A DNA stretch of 53,252 bases from Hanamia caeni (GCF_003721595.1 NZ_RJJR01000023.1:1-53252); one strand, 5' to 3'. Counted from the first letter of the stretch, positions 28,580-37,531 are shown. Notes: generated from the sequence alone by a model not told the origin. Numbers and translations: made by a program.

Positions 28580-29488
28580 TTAAACAGCAGCCTTCAGGCT
28601 TTGGCAATTAGGGCTGTTTTCTCTTGCATATTGCAGGCCAAGATTCCACCATTCTTTCATTTTTTCCGGATTAAATATTAATGAATTTGCCGTGAGGGTT
28701 TGGGTTGGCTGATAAATGTTAAGCGTTACGTCTTTTTGTACGCCTTCCATTTGCCCGATTATCAAATCATCTACCTGTATTTGATTGAGCATAAAATCAA
28801 ATGCTCTTTCAGTAAGCTCTAATGCATTGCGCACCGGCGGCTTTTGTATTTCGTGGTTTTTATTTTTTAAAACGATGACATCAATATCGGTAGCGCCCAT
28901 TTGAATAGCCTTGTAGACGGGAACATTATTACCGAGGGCGCCGTCAGCATATTCGAAATTATTTTTTTGCAAAAGGCTCATAAAAGGCACCACATTAGAC
29001 GAAGCCCAAATCCAATCGCAGAAATCATCATAAGTACTTACCTTAACGGATTTGTATTCTACTTGCATGGTGGTAAGATTGGAAACTGTAACTACCACAT
29101 CGGCATGGGCATTTTTTATTTTCAAAAAATCCTGCTTGCTTAAAAACTTCCTGATGAGATCGCGCAGGTTAAGGCTTTCGCCAAACGTTTTCTTGTGCTT
29201 TAAAAACATTCTCACAATCCCAAGATGATTGATGGACGTTTTATAAGTATCATCTTTTTCATGAATTACAAAAGGATTAATATTGAAAATATCATTTTGG
29301 GTAACAGAAGTAAAAACCGAGTGTAGCTTTTCAATTTCTCCTAAAGATAGCAATGGAATCAGCAGTGACCCTGCAGACGTTCCGAGGTAAATGTCATAGT
29401 TTCTTTTACATTCTTCAATTAAAAATTGTGCAACGCCACCTGCGAAGGCTCCCTTGCTTCCTCCTCCCGATATTACCAATGCTTTCAT
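28580..29488 (-). CDS. Patatin-like phospholipase
   Basis: 302 residues, no signal peptide. The oxyanion loop GGGSKGAFAGG starts at residue 8. The nucleophile elbow is GTSAGS near residues 38-43, and the catalytic-dyad Asp lies in ADGALGNNVP near residue 187. These complete the patatin Ser-Asp dyad, so a cytosolic or secreted acyl-lipid hydrolase is expected. It stands alone, divergent from the REP/RAYT locus. No defence partner (such as a CD-NTase) is adjacent, so a CBASS effector role is not supported. Confidence 0.85.
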   Translation of the reverse strand: MKALVISGGGSKGAFAGGVAQFLIEECKRNYDIYLGTSAGSLLIPLLSLGEIEKLHSVFTSVTQNDIFNINPFVIHEKDDTYKTSINHLGIVRMFLKHKKTFGESLNLRDLIRKFLSKQDFLKIKNAHADVVVTVSNLTTMQVEYKSVKVSTYDDFCDWIWASSNVVPFMSLLQKNNFEYADGALGNNVPVYKAIQMGATDIDVIVLKNKNHEIQKPPVRNALELTERAFDFMLNQIQVDDLIIGQMEGVQKDVTLNIYQPTQTLTANSLIFNPEKMKEWWNLGLQYARENSPNCQSLKAAV

Positions 29489-29760
29489 GTGATGTCAGAT
29501 GTTTTAGAAAAATGAATCCGAAGCATACGATTCGGAAAAGTATTTTCTAAATTACTCTATAAAGAAATAATAACCCAAAAGGTTTATGAAAAGATTTATG
29601 AATTTGTTTATTAAAATAAACAGCAAAGCAAAAAATAACATGAATTTCAATTCTCCGCCTTGGTTCGTGTCTCACGAACTCCTCCGCCTTGGTTCGTGTC
29701 TCACGAACCACTTTTTAGACAAGACACAAGTCACACGCCTTGGTTCGTGTCTCACGAACC

Positions 29761-29907
29761 ACTTTTTAAAAGATCATTATTGAATTATTGATTATAATGG
29801 TAAATATGAATAATGTTTTTCAAAAAGCTAAAAGCTTTTAGATTATCATATATTTATTAAATGAAACAAATGGAATTGCGAAAATCTCATATGGATATTG
29901 GCAAGCT
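29761..29907 (+). pseudogene. Captured copy A of the RAYT leader and first codons
   Basis: The stretch from ACTTTTTAAAAGATC through ATG 29861 to GGCAAGCT repeats the RAYT leader and its first 15-16 codons nearly exactly, then breaks into a REP element at 29908. It has no continuation of the reading frame. Confidence 0.85.
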
Positions 29908-29958
29908 CTCCGCCTTGGTTCGTGTCTCACGAACCACTTTTTAGCACGCCTTGGTTCG

Positions 29959-30060
29959 TTATTGATTATAATGGTAAATATGAATAATGTTTTTCAAAAA
30001 GCTAAAAGCTTTTAGATTATCATATATTTATTAAATGAAACAAATGGAATTGCGAAAATC
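29959..30060 (+). pseudogene. Captured copy B of the RAYT leader and first codons
   Basis: The same leader begins directly inside a truncated REP (TTCGTT-ATTGATT), includes ATG 30035 and nine codons, and ends at GCGAAAATC where the next REP begins. Fusion points at both ends are REP sequences. Confidence 0.85.
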
Positions 30061-30187
30061 CACGCCTTGGTTCGTGTCTCACGAACCACTTTTTAAAAGA
30101 TCATTATTGAATTATTGATTATAATGGTAAATATGAATAATGTTTTTCAAAAAGCTAAAAGCTTTTAGATTATCATATATTTATTAA

Positions 30188-30745
30188 ATGAAACAAATGG
30201 AATTGCGAAAATCTCATATGGATATTGGCAAGCTGTATTTTTGGACAGCAACTATAAACGACTGGAATAAATTATTGGAGGAAGATGAGTTAAAGGAAGT
30301 AATTATTTCATCCCTGAAATATTTAGTTACGAATAAGAAAATAGAAATTTATGCATTTGTCATCATGCCGAATCACGTGCATTTTGTTTGGCAATTAATG
30401 AAAATGAATGGGAAAGAGCAACCGCATGCTTCATTTTTAAAATATACGGCGCATGCTTTTAAAAAATACTTGCAAATAAATAGGCCCGGCGATTTAAAAT
30501 TATATAGTGTTGATGCTGCCAATAAGCAGCATGAGTTTTGGCAGAGAGATTCACTGGCATTTGAATTATTAAAGAAGCAAACGCTGAACCAAAAAATGGA
30601 TTATATCCACTATAATCCGTGTGTGGGAAGATGGAACTTATGTAAAGAGCCGCAGGATTATTTTTACTCCTCCGCTTCATTTTATGAAAAAGGAATTGAT
30701 AATTTCGGATTTATAAAGCATATTGGCGGGGTTTTGCAAAGTTAG
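30188..30745 (+). CDS. REP-associated tyrosine transposase (RAYT, Y1_Tnp/IS200-like)
   Basis: 185 residues. The HUH metal-binding motif is in FVIMPNHVHFVW (near residue 60) and the nucleophile is Tyr139 in KMDYIHYNPC, both diagnostic of the Y1 transposase/RAYT family. The start at 30188 (MKQMELRKSH) is preceded by a conserved leader that is duplicated twice upstream. REPs lie on both sides, those downstream inverted (30756-30774), the usual REPtron layout. The enzyme would nick single-stranded REP hairpins and spread them; it appears complete and possibly active. Confidence 0.9.
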   Translation: MKQMELRKSHMDIGKLYFWTATINDWNKLLEEDELKEVIISSLKYLVTNKKIEIYAFVIMPNHVHFVWQLMKMNGKEQPHASFLKYTAHAFKKYLQINRPGDLKLYSVDAANKQHEFWQRDSLAFELLKKQTLNQKMDYIHYNPCVGRWNLCKEPQDYFYSSASFYEKGIDNFGFIKHIGGVLQS

Positions 30746-30755
30746 TGTAAAGTGT

Positions 30756-30774
30756 GGTTCGTGGGACACGAACC
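30756..30774 (-). repeat. Inverted REP palindrome downstream of RAYT
   Basis: GGTTCGTG-gga-CACGAACC, 11 bases after the RAYT stop. The CGCC-containing head lies on its right side (read on the minus strand), opposite to the upstream REPs. Confidence 0.85.
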
Positions 30775-30910
30775 ATGGCGGGGGCTTCTCGCGATGACGG
30801 TTAAACGAGATATGTAAGCTCCCCGCAACGCCGACAAAAGCTCCCCCAAACCACAATAATTTTTCCCCTTCCGCTGTTATATAAGACTGCTAAAAATCCT
30901 GTGATAAACC

Positions 30911-31591
30911 ATGTCACCTGTATTTAAAATAATAATTGCTTCTGAGAACACCTTCGAAAGGACAGGCGTGAAAAACGTCCTCACCACAGCACCCGACATC
31001 GAAATATTGGAAGCGCTTCCCAACACCGGGACTCCTTCACAAAATACTGAACCACCACTGGCGTGGATCATCATTACCAGCCTCCCCGACAAAAGCCCGT
31101 CTTTTGAAAACCTGCGCCAGGCCGCATTCCCGGTTTCGGTCATCGCCTGCTACCCGCAGTTTCCACCGGCCCTTATCGGGCAGTTGAAAAGAAAGGGTGT
31201 CAAAGGTTTTGTGATGACGGCTGCTTCGGATGAAGATTTGTTGGAAGCCATTTATACCGTAGGCAATGGCGAAGAATATTACTGCCCGCTCACCCTGCAA
31301 CACCTGGAAGCGCACCACAGACGTCTCCTTGGCCCCGGCTCCGGCGAGGTAACGTTTACCAAAAAAGAATTGCAGGTGCTGGAGCTCATCTGCCAGGAAT
31401 TTTCCGACAAGGAAATCGCCACCCGCACCGGCACCAGCCGCCGCACCGTTGAGGCCCACAAAAGAAATATCCGCGCCAAAACCAAAGCCTACAACAACGT
31501 CGGCTGCATCAATTACGCCCGTTCACAGGGAATTATTTTTCTCCAGCTCTTATGGGTTTTGCTTAATCCGTTTGCTGATAGCATGTACTAG
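30911..31591 (+). CDS. LuxR/NarL-family regulator with degenerate receiver domain
   Basis: 226 residues. The N-terminal half folds like a response-regulator receiver (KIIIASENTFERTGVKNVL; then a strand WIIITSLPD; then KGFVMTAASDEDLLEAI) but the strand that should carry the phospho-acceptor Asp reads LAWIIITS, so phosphorylation is unlikely. The C-terminal LuxR HTH is intact (FTKKELQVLELICQEFSDKE, then SRRTVEAHKRNIRAK, residues about 150-205). No histidine kinase is adjacent. The gene is clearly GC-richer than its AT-rich surroundings, as are the two FN3-related genes beyond the repeats. Targets unknown. Confidence 0.8.
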   Translation: MSPVFKIIIASENTFERTGVKNVLTTAPDIEILEALPNTGTPSQNTEPPLAWIIITSLPDKSPSFENLRQAAFPVSVIACYPQFPPALIGQLKRKGVKGFVMTAASDEDLLEAIYTVGNGEEYYCPLTLQHLEAHHRRLLGPGSGEVTFTKKELQVLELICQEFSDKEIATRTGTSRRTVEAHKRNIRAKTKAYNNVGCINYARSQGIIFLQLLWVLLNPFADSMY

Positions 31592-31801
31592 CTAAAGGCT
31601 AAAAGTTAAAAGTTAAAAGCTAAAAGCTAAAGGCAAAAGCTAAAAGCTAAAGGCTAAAAGCAAAAAGCAAAAAGCAAAAAGCAAAAAGCTAAAAGCAAAA
31701 AGCTAAAAGCTAAAGGCTAAAAGTTAAAAGTTAAAAGTTAAAAGCTAAAAGTTAAAAGCAAAAAGCTAAAAGCTAACAGCCAACAGCCAAACTCCCCCAA
31801 T

Positions 31802-31827
31802 AAAAAAAACCACCCTTCCAGATGGTT
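31802..31827 (-). terminator. Minus-strand intrinsic terminator, block copy 1
   Basis: Read on the minus strand, AACCATC (31827-31821) pairs with GGTGGTT (31814-31808), followed by a T-run opposite A 31802-31809. It faces the minus-strand FN3-related genes. Confidence 0.7.
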
Positions 31828-32005
31828 CTCAAAATTAAAAATTAACCAATTCATCCCTCTCTCACTCCCCACTCATAACTCATAACTCATAACTCATAAC
31901 TCATAACTCCTCACTAAAAGTTAAAAGCTAAAAGCTAAAGGCTAAAGGCTAAAGGCTAAAAGCAAAAAGCAAACGGCCAACAGCTAATAGCCCAACTCCC
32001 CCCAA

Positions 32006-32032
32006 TAAAAAAAACCACCTTTCCAGATGGTT
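32006..32032 (-). terminator. Minus-strand intrinsic terminator, block copy 2
   Basis: The same hairpin as at 31802: AACCATC (32032-32026) with GGTGGTT (32019-32013) and an eight-base U-run. It is the first of the two reached by transcripts from the FN3-related genes, 266 bases after the last stop codon. Confidence 0.75.
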
Positions 32033-32297
32033 CTCAAAATTAAAAATTAACCAATTCACCCCTCTCTCACTCCCCACTTATCATTCATAACTCATCACTC
32101 ATAACTCATAACTCATAACTCATAACTCCTCACTCCTCACTCCTCACTAAAAGCTAAAAGCTAAAGGCTAAAAGCCAAACGCTAACAGCCAAAAGCTAAA
32201 AGCTCCTCACTCATAACTCCTCACTCATAACTCATAACTCATAACTCCTAACTCCTCACTCCTCACTCATAACTCCTCACTCCTCACTCCTCACTCC

Positions 32298-32921
32298 TCA
32301 CTGAATCGTCCTCCCCTGTATCTCGCTGTACGTAAACTGGTTTCTCACACCTACTGCCGCCACGCGGGCCCAGATTTTTTGACCGCTTTGCAGGTTGTTG
32401 ATCGTGCATTTCCGGGTAGTGCCCGCTATCTTCACCCACACGCTGTCTGGCCCAAGCGGGTCAGGCGTATATTCGAAAGAATAGCTGCGCGCGCCCCTTA
32501 CCGCGTCCACGCTCATGATGAGCACGCCCGGGTTGATGCCATTCACCAATTGCAGGTTTTTAGGCTGCTGCAGCTCAGGCTTGGGCTCCCTGTTTTTGCG
32601 GAGGTTGAAGCGTGACTCTGTCAGCATGGTTAAGTCGCCCTTGGCAGTCAGGGTTACATAGTGTCCCAGCTCCACCAGCAGGTCGGTCAGCGACTGCCTT
32701 AAGGCATTCTTCACCACAACGTCGTTCTTGCTGCGTGAAGAAGCTTTATCAAGGGCAGCCAGGTAGGCCAGTCTTGCCGTGTTGAGGACTTCCATCGTGG
32801 GCACCGGGTTAGTAAATACGGTACTGTTGTTCATGCCATCATAGATGGCGCCGGCTTTTTCGCCGAAAGCTGCGTCAGTATACTGACCGAAGCTGAGATT
32901 GATCTTTGCGACCTGTTTCAT
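32298..32921 (-). CDS. Fibronectin type III-like domain protein
   Basis: 207 residues, no signal peptide. The N-terminal helical region (about 10-95, KAGAIYDGMNNS and NTARLAYLAALDKASSRSK) is shared with the gene upstream. The C-terminal 90 residues look like a fibronectin type III fold (NGINPGVLIMSVDAVRGARS, then YTPDP, WVKIAGTTRKCTINNL and GQKIWARVAAVG). Proteins of this layout occur in Chitinophagaceae; their role is unknown. The gene begins 15 bases after its paralogue ends. It is GC-rich relative to the flanks. Confidence 0.7.
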   Translation of the reverse strand: MKQVAKINLSFGQYTDAAFGEKAGAIYDGMNNSTVFTNPVPTMEVLNTARLAYLAALDKASSRSKNDVVVKNALRQSLTDLLVELGHYVTLTAKGDLTMLTESRFNLRKNREPKPELQQPKNLQLVNGINPGVLIMSVDAVRGARSYSFEYTPDPLGPDSVWVKIAGTTRKCTINNLQSGQKIWARVAAVGVRNQFTYSEIQGRTIQ

Positions 32922-32936
32922 ATTTATGGATTTTGT

Positions 32937-33410
32937 TTACAAATGTTGATTACTGCCGGCGGCATGCCAATAGCTGCGCATTCCCTGTATCATTTTCAGG
33001 AACATAACCACCAGCAGGAACTGGCCCGGCTTTTCCGAAGCCGCCTTGCCGGTTTTCCTGCGCACGGGCTGAGGCCGGCTTATAGGCAGATTAAAAAAGG
33101 CCGGTTTTTCCAGCTTTACTGCCTCGCGATTCGGTGCCGTGGGTACATAATCTTTTAGCGCTGCCATCCCAATGGCCAGCTTACGCCTGTGCGCATTCTT
33201 TGCCGCTACGTCGGCCCTGGTGCGTGGGGTAGCTTTCTCCAAAGCCTCCATGAAGGCCAGGCGTGCCGCATTAAAAGTTTCAAAGCCCGGCGGGGAGCTT
33301 GCCAGTCCGGTATGGTTGCTGATGGCATCGTAAAAGGCGGTGGCTTTTTCGGCCAGGGCCCTGTCGGAGCAGGAGCCGAAGCCTGTGGGGTGGTGGGGGT
33401 TGGTTTTCAT
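32937..33410 (-). CDS. Truncated paralogue of the FN3-like protein
   Basis: 157 residues from ATG 33410 (MKTNPHHPTGFGSC). Its helical N-terminal domain aligns with the downstream gene (EKATAFYDAISNH; FNAARLAFMEALEKATPRTR). The C-terminal part matches only the first FN3 strands (KPGQFLLVVMFLKMIQGMRS) and then stops, so about 50 residues of the FN3 domain are missing. Whether it is a functional short form or decaying is not clear. It is co-directional with, and 15 bases from, the intact copy. Confidence 0.65.
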   Translation of the reverse strand: MKTNPHHPTGFGSCSDRALAEKATAFYDAISNHTGLASSPPGFETFNAARLAFMEALEKATPRTRADVAAKNAHRRKLAIGMAALKDYVPTAPNREAVKLEKPAFFNLPISRPQPVRRKTGKAASEKPGQFLLVVMFLKMIQGMRSYWHAAGSNQHL

Positions 33411-33719
33411 TTTCCTGGGTTTTGCATTTTTGTGATTCAACATCACGATGCAAAGCAAGCAGCTTTTCCCACAAAAAAAATCGGTAATATTACGTAGAAA
33501 AAATAAAGATCCGTTTATTACATTCCCCCGGTATTTACGTAGTGGCGGCCTCTTGTTTGGCCCAAAAATTTTTTAAAAAAGCCTTCATCTGCACCGTAAA
33601 TTTTACATGGCCGCCTGCAAAAACCCTCAATTTTTGATTTTTTGATTTTTACCTCCTTCATCAAAAAGCTCGGCTCTTTTGAAAAAAGCCCCATTTTTTT
33701 AAGAGAAAAAGTTCCCCAT

Positions 33720-34145
33720 AAAAAATAATTATTCATTTTTTTGACGAAGGAATTCACTATAAAAAATAATTATTCATTTTTTTGACGAAGGGATTCACTT
33801 TTTTTATCAAGGGATTCACTTTAAAAAATAATTATTCACTTTTTTGACGAAGGAATCCACTTTAAAAAATAATTATTGGTTTTTTTGACGAAAAAATCCT
33901 CTTCTTAGACAAAATAGGCTCAATAAAAACTCAAAAATTTCATTTTTAAAGACAAAATTCGCCATAAAAAATAATTATTCGTTTTTTGAAAGAAGGGATT
34001 CACTTTTTTTGATTAAAAATTCACTATAAAAAATAATTATTGGCTTTTTTAAAGAAGGAATTCACTTTAAAAAATAATTATTGGTTTTTTTAAAGAAGGA
34101 ATTCACTTTAAAAAATAATTATTGGTTTTTTTAAAGAAGGGATTG
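33720..34145. repeat. 41-bp AT-rich minisatellite
   Basis: Eight copies of AATAATTATT start at 33724, 33765, 33827, 33868, 33970, 34032, 34073 and 34114. Spacings are 41, 62, 41, 102, 62, 41 and 41. The unit reads TTCACTTTAAAAAATAATT then ATTGGTTTTTTTAAAGAAGG, and alternates between GACGAAGG and AAAGAAGG endings. There are no spacers of independent sequence. 33411-33719 before it holds no supported gene. Confidence 0.9.
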
Positions 34146-34467
34146 GCTATTTTTATTACTGATGCTTGCTTTTCCCGCAATTGTTTGCCTGCTTTTTTTG
34201 TGATTACCGAAAAAGATTGACAACTGTTTTTCTTATTACGGATCAGTGTTTATTTTTTAGGTGATATTCCTGTTTTCGGGAGACAGTTTTAAAAAAACCT
34301 ATAAGGGTTGGCCCGGCTTTCTGTGGTATAGCAAATGCTATAGGTCTGATAATCTGGCAGTAAATGAACCTGCCTACCGGCAAAGGCAGACCTGCCAGAC
34401 GGCAAAGTCCGGCAAATAAGATGATTTCCCGTTTTGCTTTTTCCTGAAAATTTTATTTCAATATCTG
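34146..34467. other. Gene-free region with small palindromes before hsdR
   Basis: It contains AAACCTATAAGGGTT near 34289, a half-site of the palindrome found at 37532 and 51003. Also visible are TATAGCA-aa-TGCTATA at 34327-34342 and CTGCCT/AGGCAG at 34370-34389 inside repeated GGCAAAG-type words. No coding frame is supported. Confidence 0.5.
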
Positions 34468-34475
34468 TATATTTG
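34468..34475 (+). promoter_or_regulatory. Possible -7 promoter element for the hsdR operon
   Basis: TATATTTG matches the Bacteroidota -7 consensus TAnnTTTG and would start transcription about 70 bases before the hsdR ATG. A TTTG at 34433-34436 is too far for the usual 19-21 base spacer, so the -33 part is unconvincing. Confidence 0.35.
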
Positions 34476-34555
34476 ATAATAGAAACTTTGCAAAATACTC
34501 CGAAGATTCTGACTGCTGCTTCTAACAGTAAACTGTAAAACTTTATAATTATAAA

Positions 34556-37522
34556 ATGAATTCCGTTAGCGAATCTGAAATTGAATATGGCTTTATAAGT
34601 AAGTTTACGGATCTTAAATATACCTTCCGTTCTGATATCAGGAATCGTAAAGCCCTCGAGCAGAACTTTCGCAAGAAATTCGAAGCCTTAAACCGGGTTA
34701 ATTTAACGGACAGTGAATTTTTTCGCCTGCGTGATGAGATCATAAATCCGGATGTGTTTGCTGCCTCTAAAATCCTGCGGCAGATAAATACTTTTCAACG
34801 TGAAGATGGCACGCCTTTACATTACACACTTGTTAATATAAAAGACTGGTGCAAAAATGAATTTGAAGTAATTAATCAATTGCGGATGAATACTGAAAAT
34901 AGTAATCATCGTTATGATGTTATCATCCTGATCAATGGAATACCGGTCGTACAGGTTGAGTTGAAAACGTTGGAGATAAGCCCGCGCCGTGCTATGCAGC
35001 AAATTGTGGATTACAAAAATGATCCTGGTAATGGCTATACTAATTCGCTGCTTTGCTTTATGCAGTTATTTATCGTGAGCAACCGAACCACCACTTATTA
35101 TTTTACCAACAATCGCAATCAACATTTTAGTTTTAATGCCGATGAACGCTATTTGCCGGTGTACCAATGGGCAAGCGAAGACAATAAAAAAATCACGCAC
35201 TTATATGATTTCACTGAAAAGTTTTTGGCCAAGTGTACGCTGGGTGAAATGATTAGCCGCTACATGGTATTGGTAGAAAGTGAGCAAAAGCTGATGATGA
35301 TGCGCCCTTACCAGATATATGCGGTAAAAGCCATTGTTGACTGCATCCATCAAAACCGTGGGAATGGTTATATATGGCATACCACGGGCAGTGGCAAAAC
35401 ATTGACCTCTTTTAAAGCGTCTACTTTATTAAAAGACAATCCTGACATAGATAAATGTTTGTTTGTGGTTGACCGCAAAGACCTCGACCGTCAAACCCGT
35501 GAAGAATTCAATAAATTCCAGGAGGGGTGCGTGGAAGAAAATACCAATACGGAAACCCTTGTGCGACGTATGCTTTCAGAAGATTATGCCGATAAAGTGA
35601 TTGTTACTACCATTCAAAAACTGGGACTGGCATTAGATGCCAATCATAAAAAAAATTATAAGGAACGGTTACTACCACTTAGGGATAAACGCTTTGTTTT
35701 CATTTTTGACGAATGCCATCGTTCTCAGTTTGGTGATAACCACCAGGCGATAAAAGATTTTTTCCCTAAAGCGCAACTTTTCGGGTTTACCGGTACACCC
35801 ATTTTTGAACAAAATGCAAGCTATGTACAAAAAGACGGACAGGAAGGCTCGTTTAAAACTACGCAGGATGTTTTTCAAAAGCAATTACATGCCTACACCA
35901 TCACGCATGCCATTGAAGACCGGAATGTATTGCGCTTTCATGTGGACTATTATAAACCGGATGGAAAGGTAAATACCGGCAGCTCAATGCATCGTTTGGC
36001 AGTGGCAGAAGCTATTTTAAATAAACATGATGCCGCTACCGATTCACGGCGGTTTAATGCTTTTTTGGCTACCGGCTCTATCAATGAAGCCATCGAGTAT
36101 TATGAACTTTTTAAACAACGACAAATCGAAAGGAAGGAAAAAGATGAAAATTTTCAACAGCTGAATATCGCCTGTGTGTTTTCGCCACCCGCCGAAGGCA
36201 ATAAAGATGTACAGCAGCTTCAGGAAGATTTGCCACAGGAAAAAGCAGATAATGAAACAGCGCCCGATGAAAAGAAACTGGCTTTAAAAGCCATTATAGC
36301 CGAATATAATAAAAGCTATGGCACGAATCACACTATCGGCGAATTCGATTTGTATTACCAGGATGTACAGCAACGCATCAAAGACCAAAAGTATTCCAAT
36401 GAAGATTACCCGCGTGCCAACAAAATAGATTTGGTGATTGTGGTGGATATGCTGCTCACAGGTTTTGATTCGAAATATCTAAACACATTGTATGTAGATA
36501 AGAACCTGAAATACCATGGGCTCATACAGGCTTTTTCACGCACCAACCGGATTTTGAATGATACCAAACCTTATGGAAATATCCTGGACTTTCGCAAACA
36601 ACAAACAGCAGTGGATGAAGCGATAGAATTATTTTCCGGTGCGAAAAAAGAAGAGGCTAAAGAAATATGGCTGGTGGAATCTGCCCCGGTGGTTATTGGA
36701 AAATACGAAAAGGCTGTGGCTGCTTTGAATAAGTTTATGCAATCGCGGGGACTGGAATGTAAAGCGGAAGAAGTAAATAACCTGCAGGGAGATATTGCCC
36801 GCGCTGAATTTATCAACCACTTTAAAGAAGTGCAAAGGCTGAAAACACAGCTTGACCAATACACTGATTTAACGCCAGTAAACAAAGAAATAATTGAAAA
36901 ATTGCTTCCGCAGGAAGAGCTTCGGTCTTTTAAAGGCGCTTATCTTGAAACAGCCAAACAGTTGAAGGAAGTAATGGTAAGAGAAGGAGAAAATGCCAAT
37001 CCGCAAGTGCAGCAATTAGATTTTGAATTTGTATTGTTTGCTTCTGCAGTGGTGGATTATGATTATATCATGAAGCTGTTAGCCGGAAACATGCAGAATA
37101 AGCCCGCAAAGCAAAAAATGACGATGGAGCAGATTATTGATTTGCTAAGCTCCAGCGCCAACCTGATGGGTGAGCGTGACGAACTGGTAGATTATATCAA
37201 AAGCCTGCAATGGGACAAAGGACGCTCTGTAGATGAAATAAAAGATGGTTATGAAAAATTTAAAGAAGAAAAATTAGCTAAGGAATTAGCTGATATTGCC
37301 CAAAAACACAGGTTGCAAACAACAGCGCTGGAAAGTTTTGTAAATGGCATTTTAGACAGAATGATATTTGACGGAACAAAATTGAGTGATTTGTTAGCGC
37401 CTTTGGAACTAGGCTGGAAAGAGCGTGCAAAAGAAGAATTGGCATTGATGAATGACCTGGTTCCGTTATTAAAAAAACGAGCGCAGGGTCGTGAAATATC
37501 AGGGTTGAATGCGTATGAGTAA
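34556..37522 (+). CDS. hsdR: Type I restriction endonuclease subunit R
   Basis: 988 residues. The nuclease core has Asp in YDVIILING (about 120) and the ExK pair in VQVELKT (about 134), the PD-(D/E)xK arrangement of HsdR. The translocase motor follows: Walker A TTGSGKT near 278-282, the DECH box in FIFDECHRSQFG near 385, TGTPIF near 410, and the later helicase motifs VDMLLTGFDSK and QAFSRTNR. The C-terminal helical region binds the methylase core. It is the first gene of an R-S-(DUF262)-M cluster. The enzyme cuts unmodified DNA after translocation, with specificity set by HsdS. Confidence 0.95.
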   Translation: MNSVSESEIEYGFISKFTDLKYTFRSDIRNRKALEQNFRKKFEALNRVNLTDSEFFRLRDEIINPDVFAASKILRQINTFQREDGTPLHYTLVNIKDWCKNEFEVINQLRMNTENSNHRYDVIILINGIPVVQVELKTLEISPRRAMQQIVDYKNDPGNGYTNSLLCFMQLFIVSNRTTTYYFTNNRNQHFSFNADERYLPVYQWASEDNKKITHLYDFTEKFLAKCTLGEMISRYMVLVESEQKLMMMRPYQIYAVKAIVDCIHQNRGNGYIWHTTGSGKTLTSFKASTLLKDNPDIDKCLFVVDRKDLDRQTREEFNKFQEGCVEENTNTETLVRRMLSEDYADKVIVTTIQKLGLALDANHKKNYKERLLPLRDKRFVFIFDECHRSQFGDNHQAIKDFFPKAQLFGFTGTPIFEQNASYVQKDGQEGSFKTTQDVFQKQLHAYTITHAIEDRNVLRFHVDYYKPDGKVNTGSSMHRLAVAEAILNKHDAATDSRRFNAFLATGSINEAIEYYELFKQRQIERKEKDENFQQLNIACVFSPPAEGNKDVQQLQEDLPQEKADNETAPDEKKLALKAIIAEYNKSYGTNHTIGEFDLYYQDVQQRIKDQKYSNEDYPRANKIDLVIVVDMLLTGFDSKYLNTLYVDKNLKYHGLIQAFSRTNRILNDTKPYGNILDFRKQQTAVDEAIELFSGAKKEEAKEIWLVESAPVVIGKYEKAVAALNKFMQSRGLECKAEEVNNLQGDIARAEFINHFKEVQRLKTQLDQYTDLTPVNKEIIEKLLPQEELRSFKGAYLETAKQLKEVMVREGENANPQVQQLDFEFVLFASAVVDYDYIMKLLAGNMQNKPAKQKMTMEQIIDLLSSSANLMGERDELVDYIKSLQWDKGRSVDEIKDGYEKFKEEKLAKELADIAQKHRLQTTALESFVNGILDRMIFDGTKLSDLLAPLELGWKERAKEELALMNDLVPLLKKRAQGREISGLNAYE

Positions 37523-37531
37523 ATCTTACAT

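Larger units (their letters stand above)
29656..30090 (+). repeat. Cluster of REP palindromes upstream of the RAYT gene
   Basis: The unit is CGCC-TTGGTTCGTG-tct-CACGAACCACTTTTTA, an 8-bp stem with a three-base loop. Palindromes lie at 29662-29680, 29691-29709, 29742-29760, 29917-29935, a half copy at 29953-29959, and 30069-30087, all in one orientation. REP elements preceded by a short conserved head and clustered beside a RAYT gene are the known substrate arrangement of these transposases. Confidence 0.92.
31592..32297. repeat. Arrays of TAAAAGC-type 7-mers and CTCATAACT-type 9-mers with a duplicated block
   Basis: A 706-base gene-free stretch. Degenerate (T/C)AAAAGC words fill about 31592-31790, 31916-31975 and 32148-32205. 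Words of the form ACTCATAACT fill about 31872-31915, 32080-32140 and 32206-32296. Between them an 85-base block (31791-31875) is repeated at 31993-32079, spacing about 205. Each block holds a minus-strand terminator. The order 7-mers, block, 9-mers occurs twice. Confidence 0.9.

Noticed and set aside
28580..29488. Patatin as a CBASS-type effector
   Set aside because: No cyclic-nucleotide synthase or partner gene lies next to it, and the motifs fit an ordinary patatin.
29586..29783. 65-residue frame in the REP cluster
   Set aside because: Most of it is translation of REP palindromes (RLGSCLTNHF repeated), not a gene.
33518..33757. 79-residue minus-strand coding frame
   Set aside because: Composition follows the AT-rich repeat (Lys/Phe runs) and part lies inside the minisatellite; no family-like sequence.
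33720..34145. CRISPR array
   Set aside because: The period is 41 bp, but the intervening sequence is itself repeated and AT-rich, with no unique spacers and no cas genes nearby.
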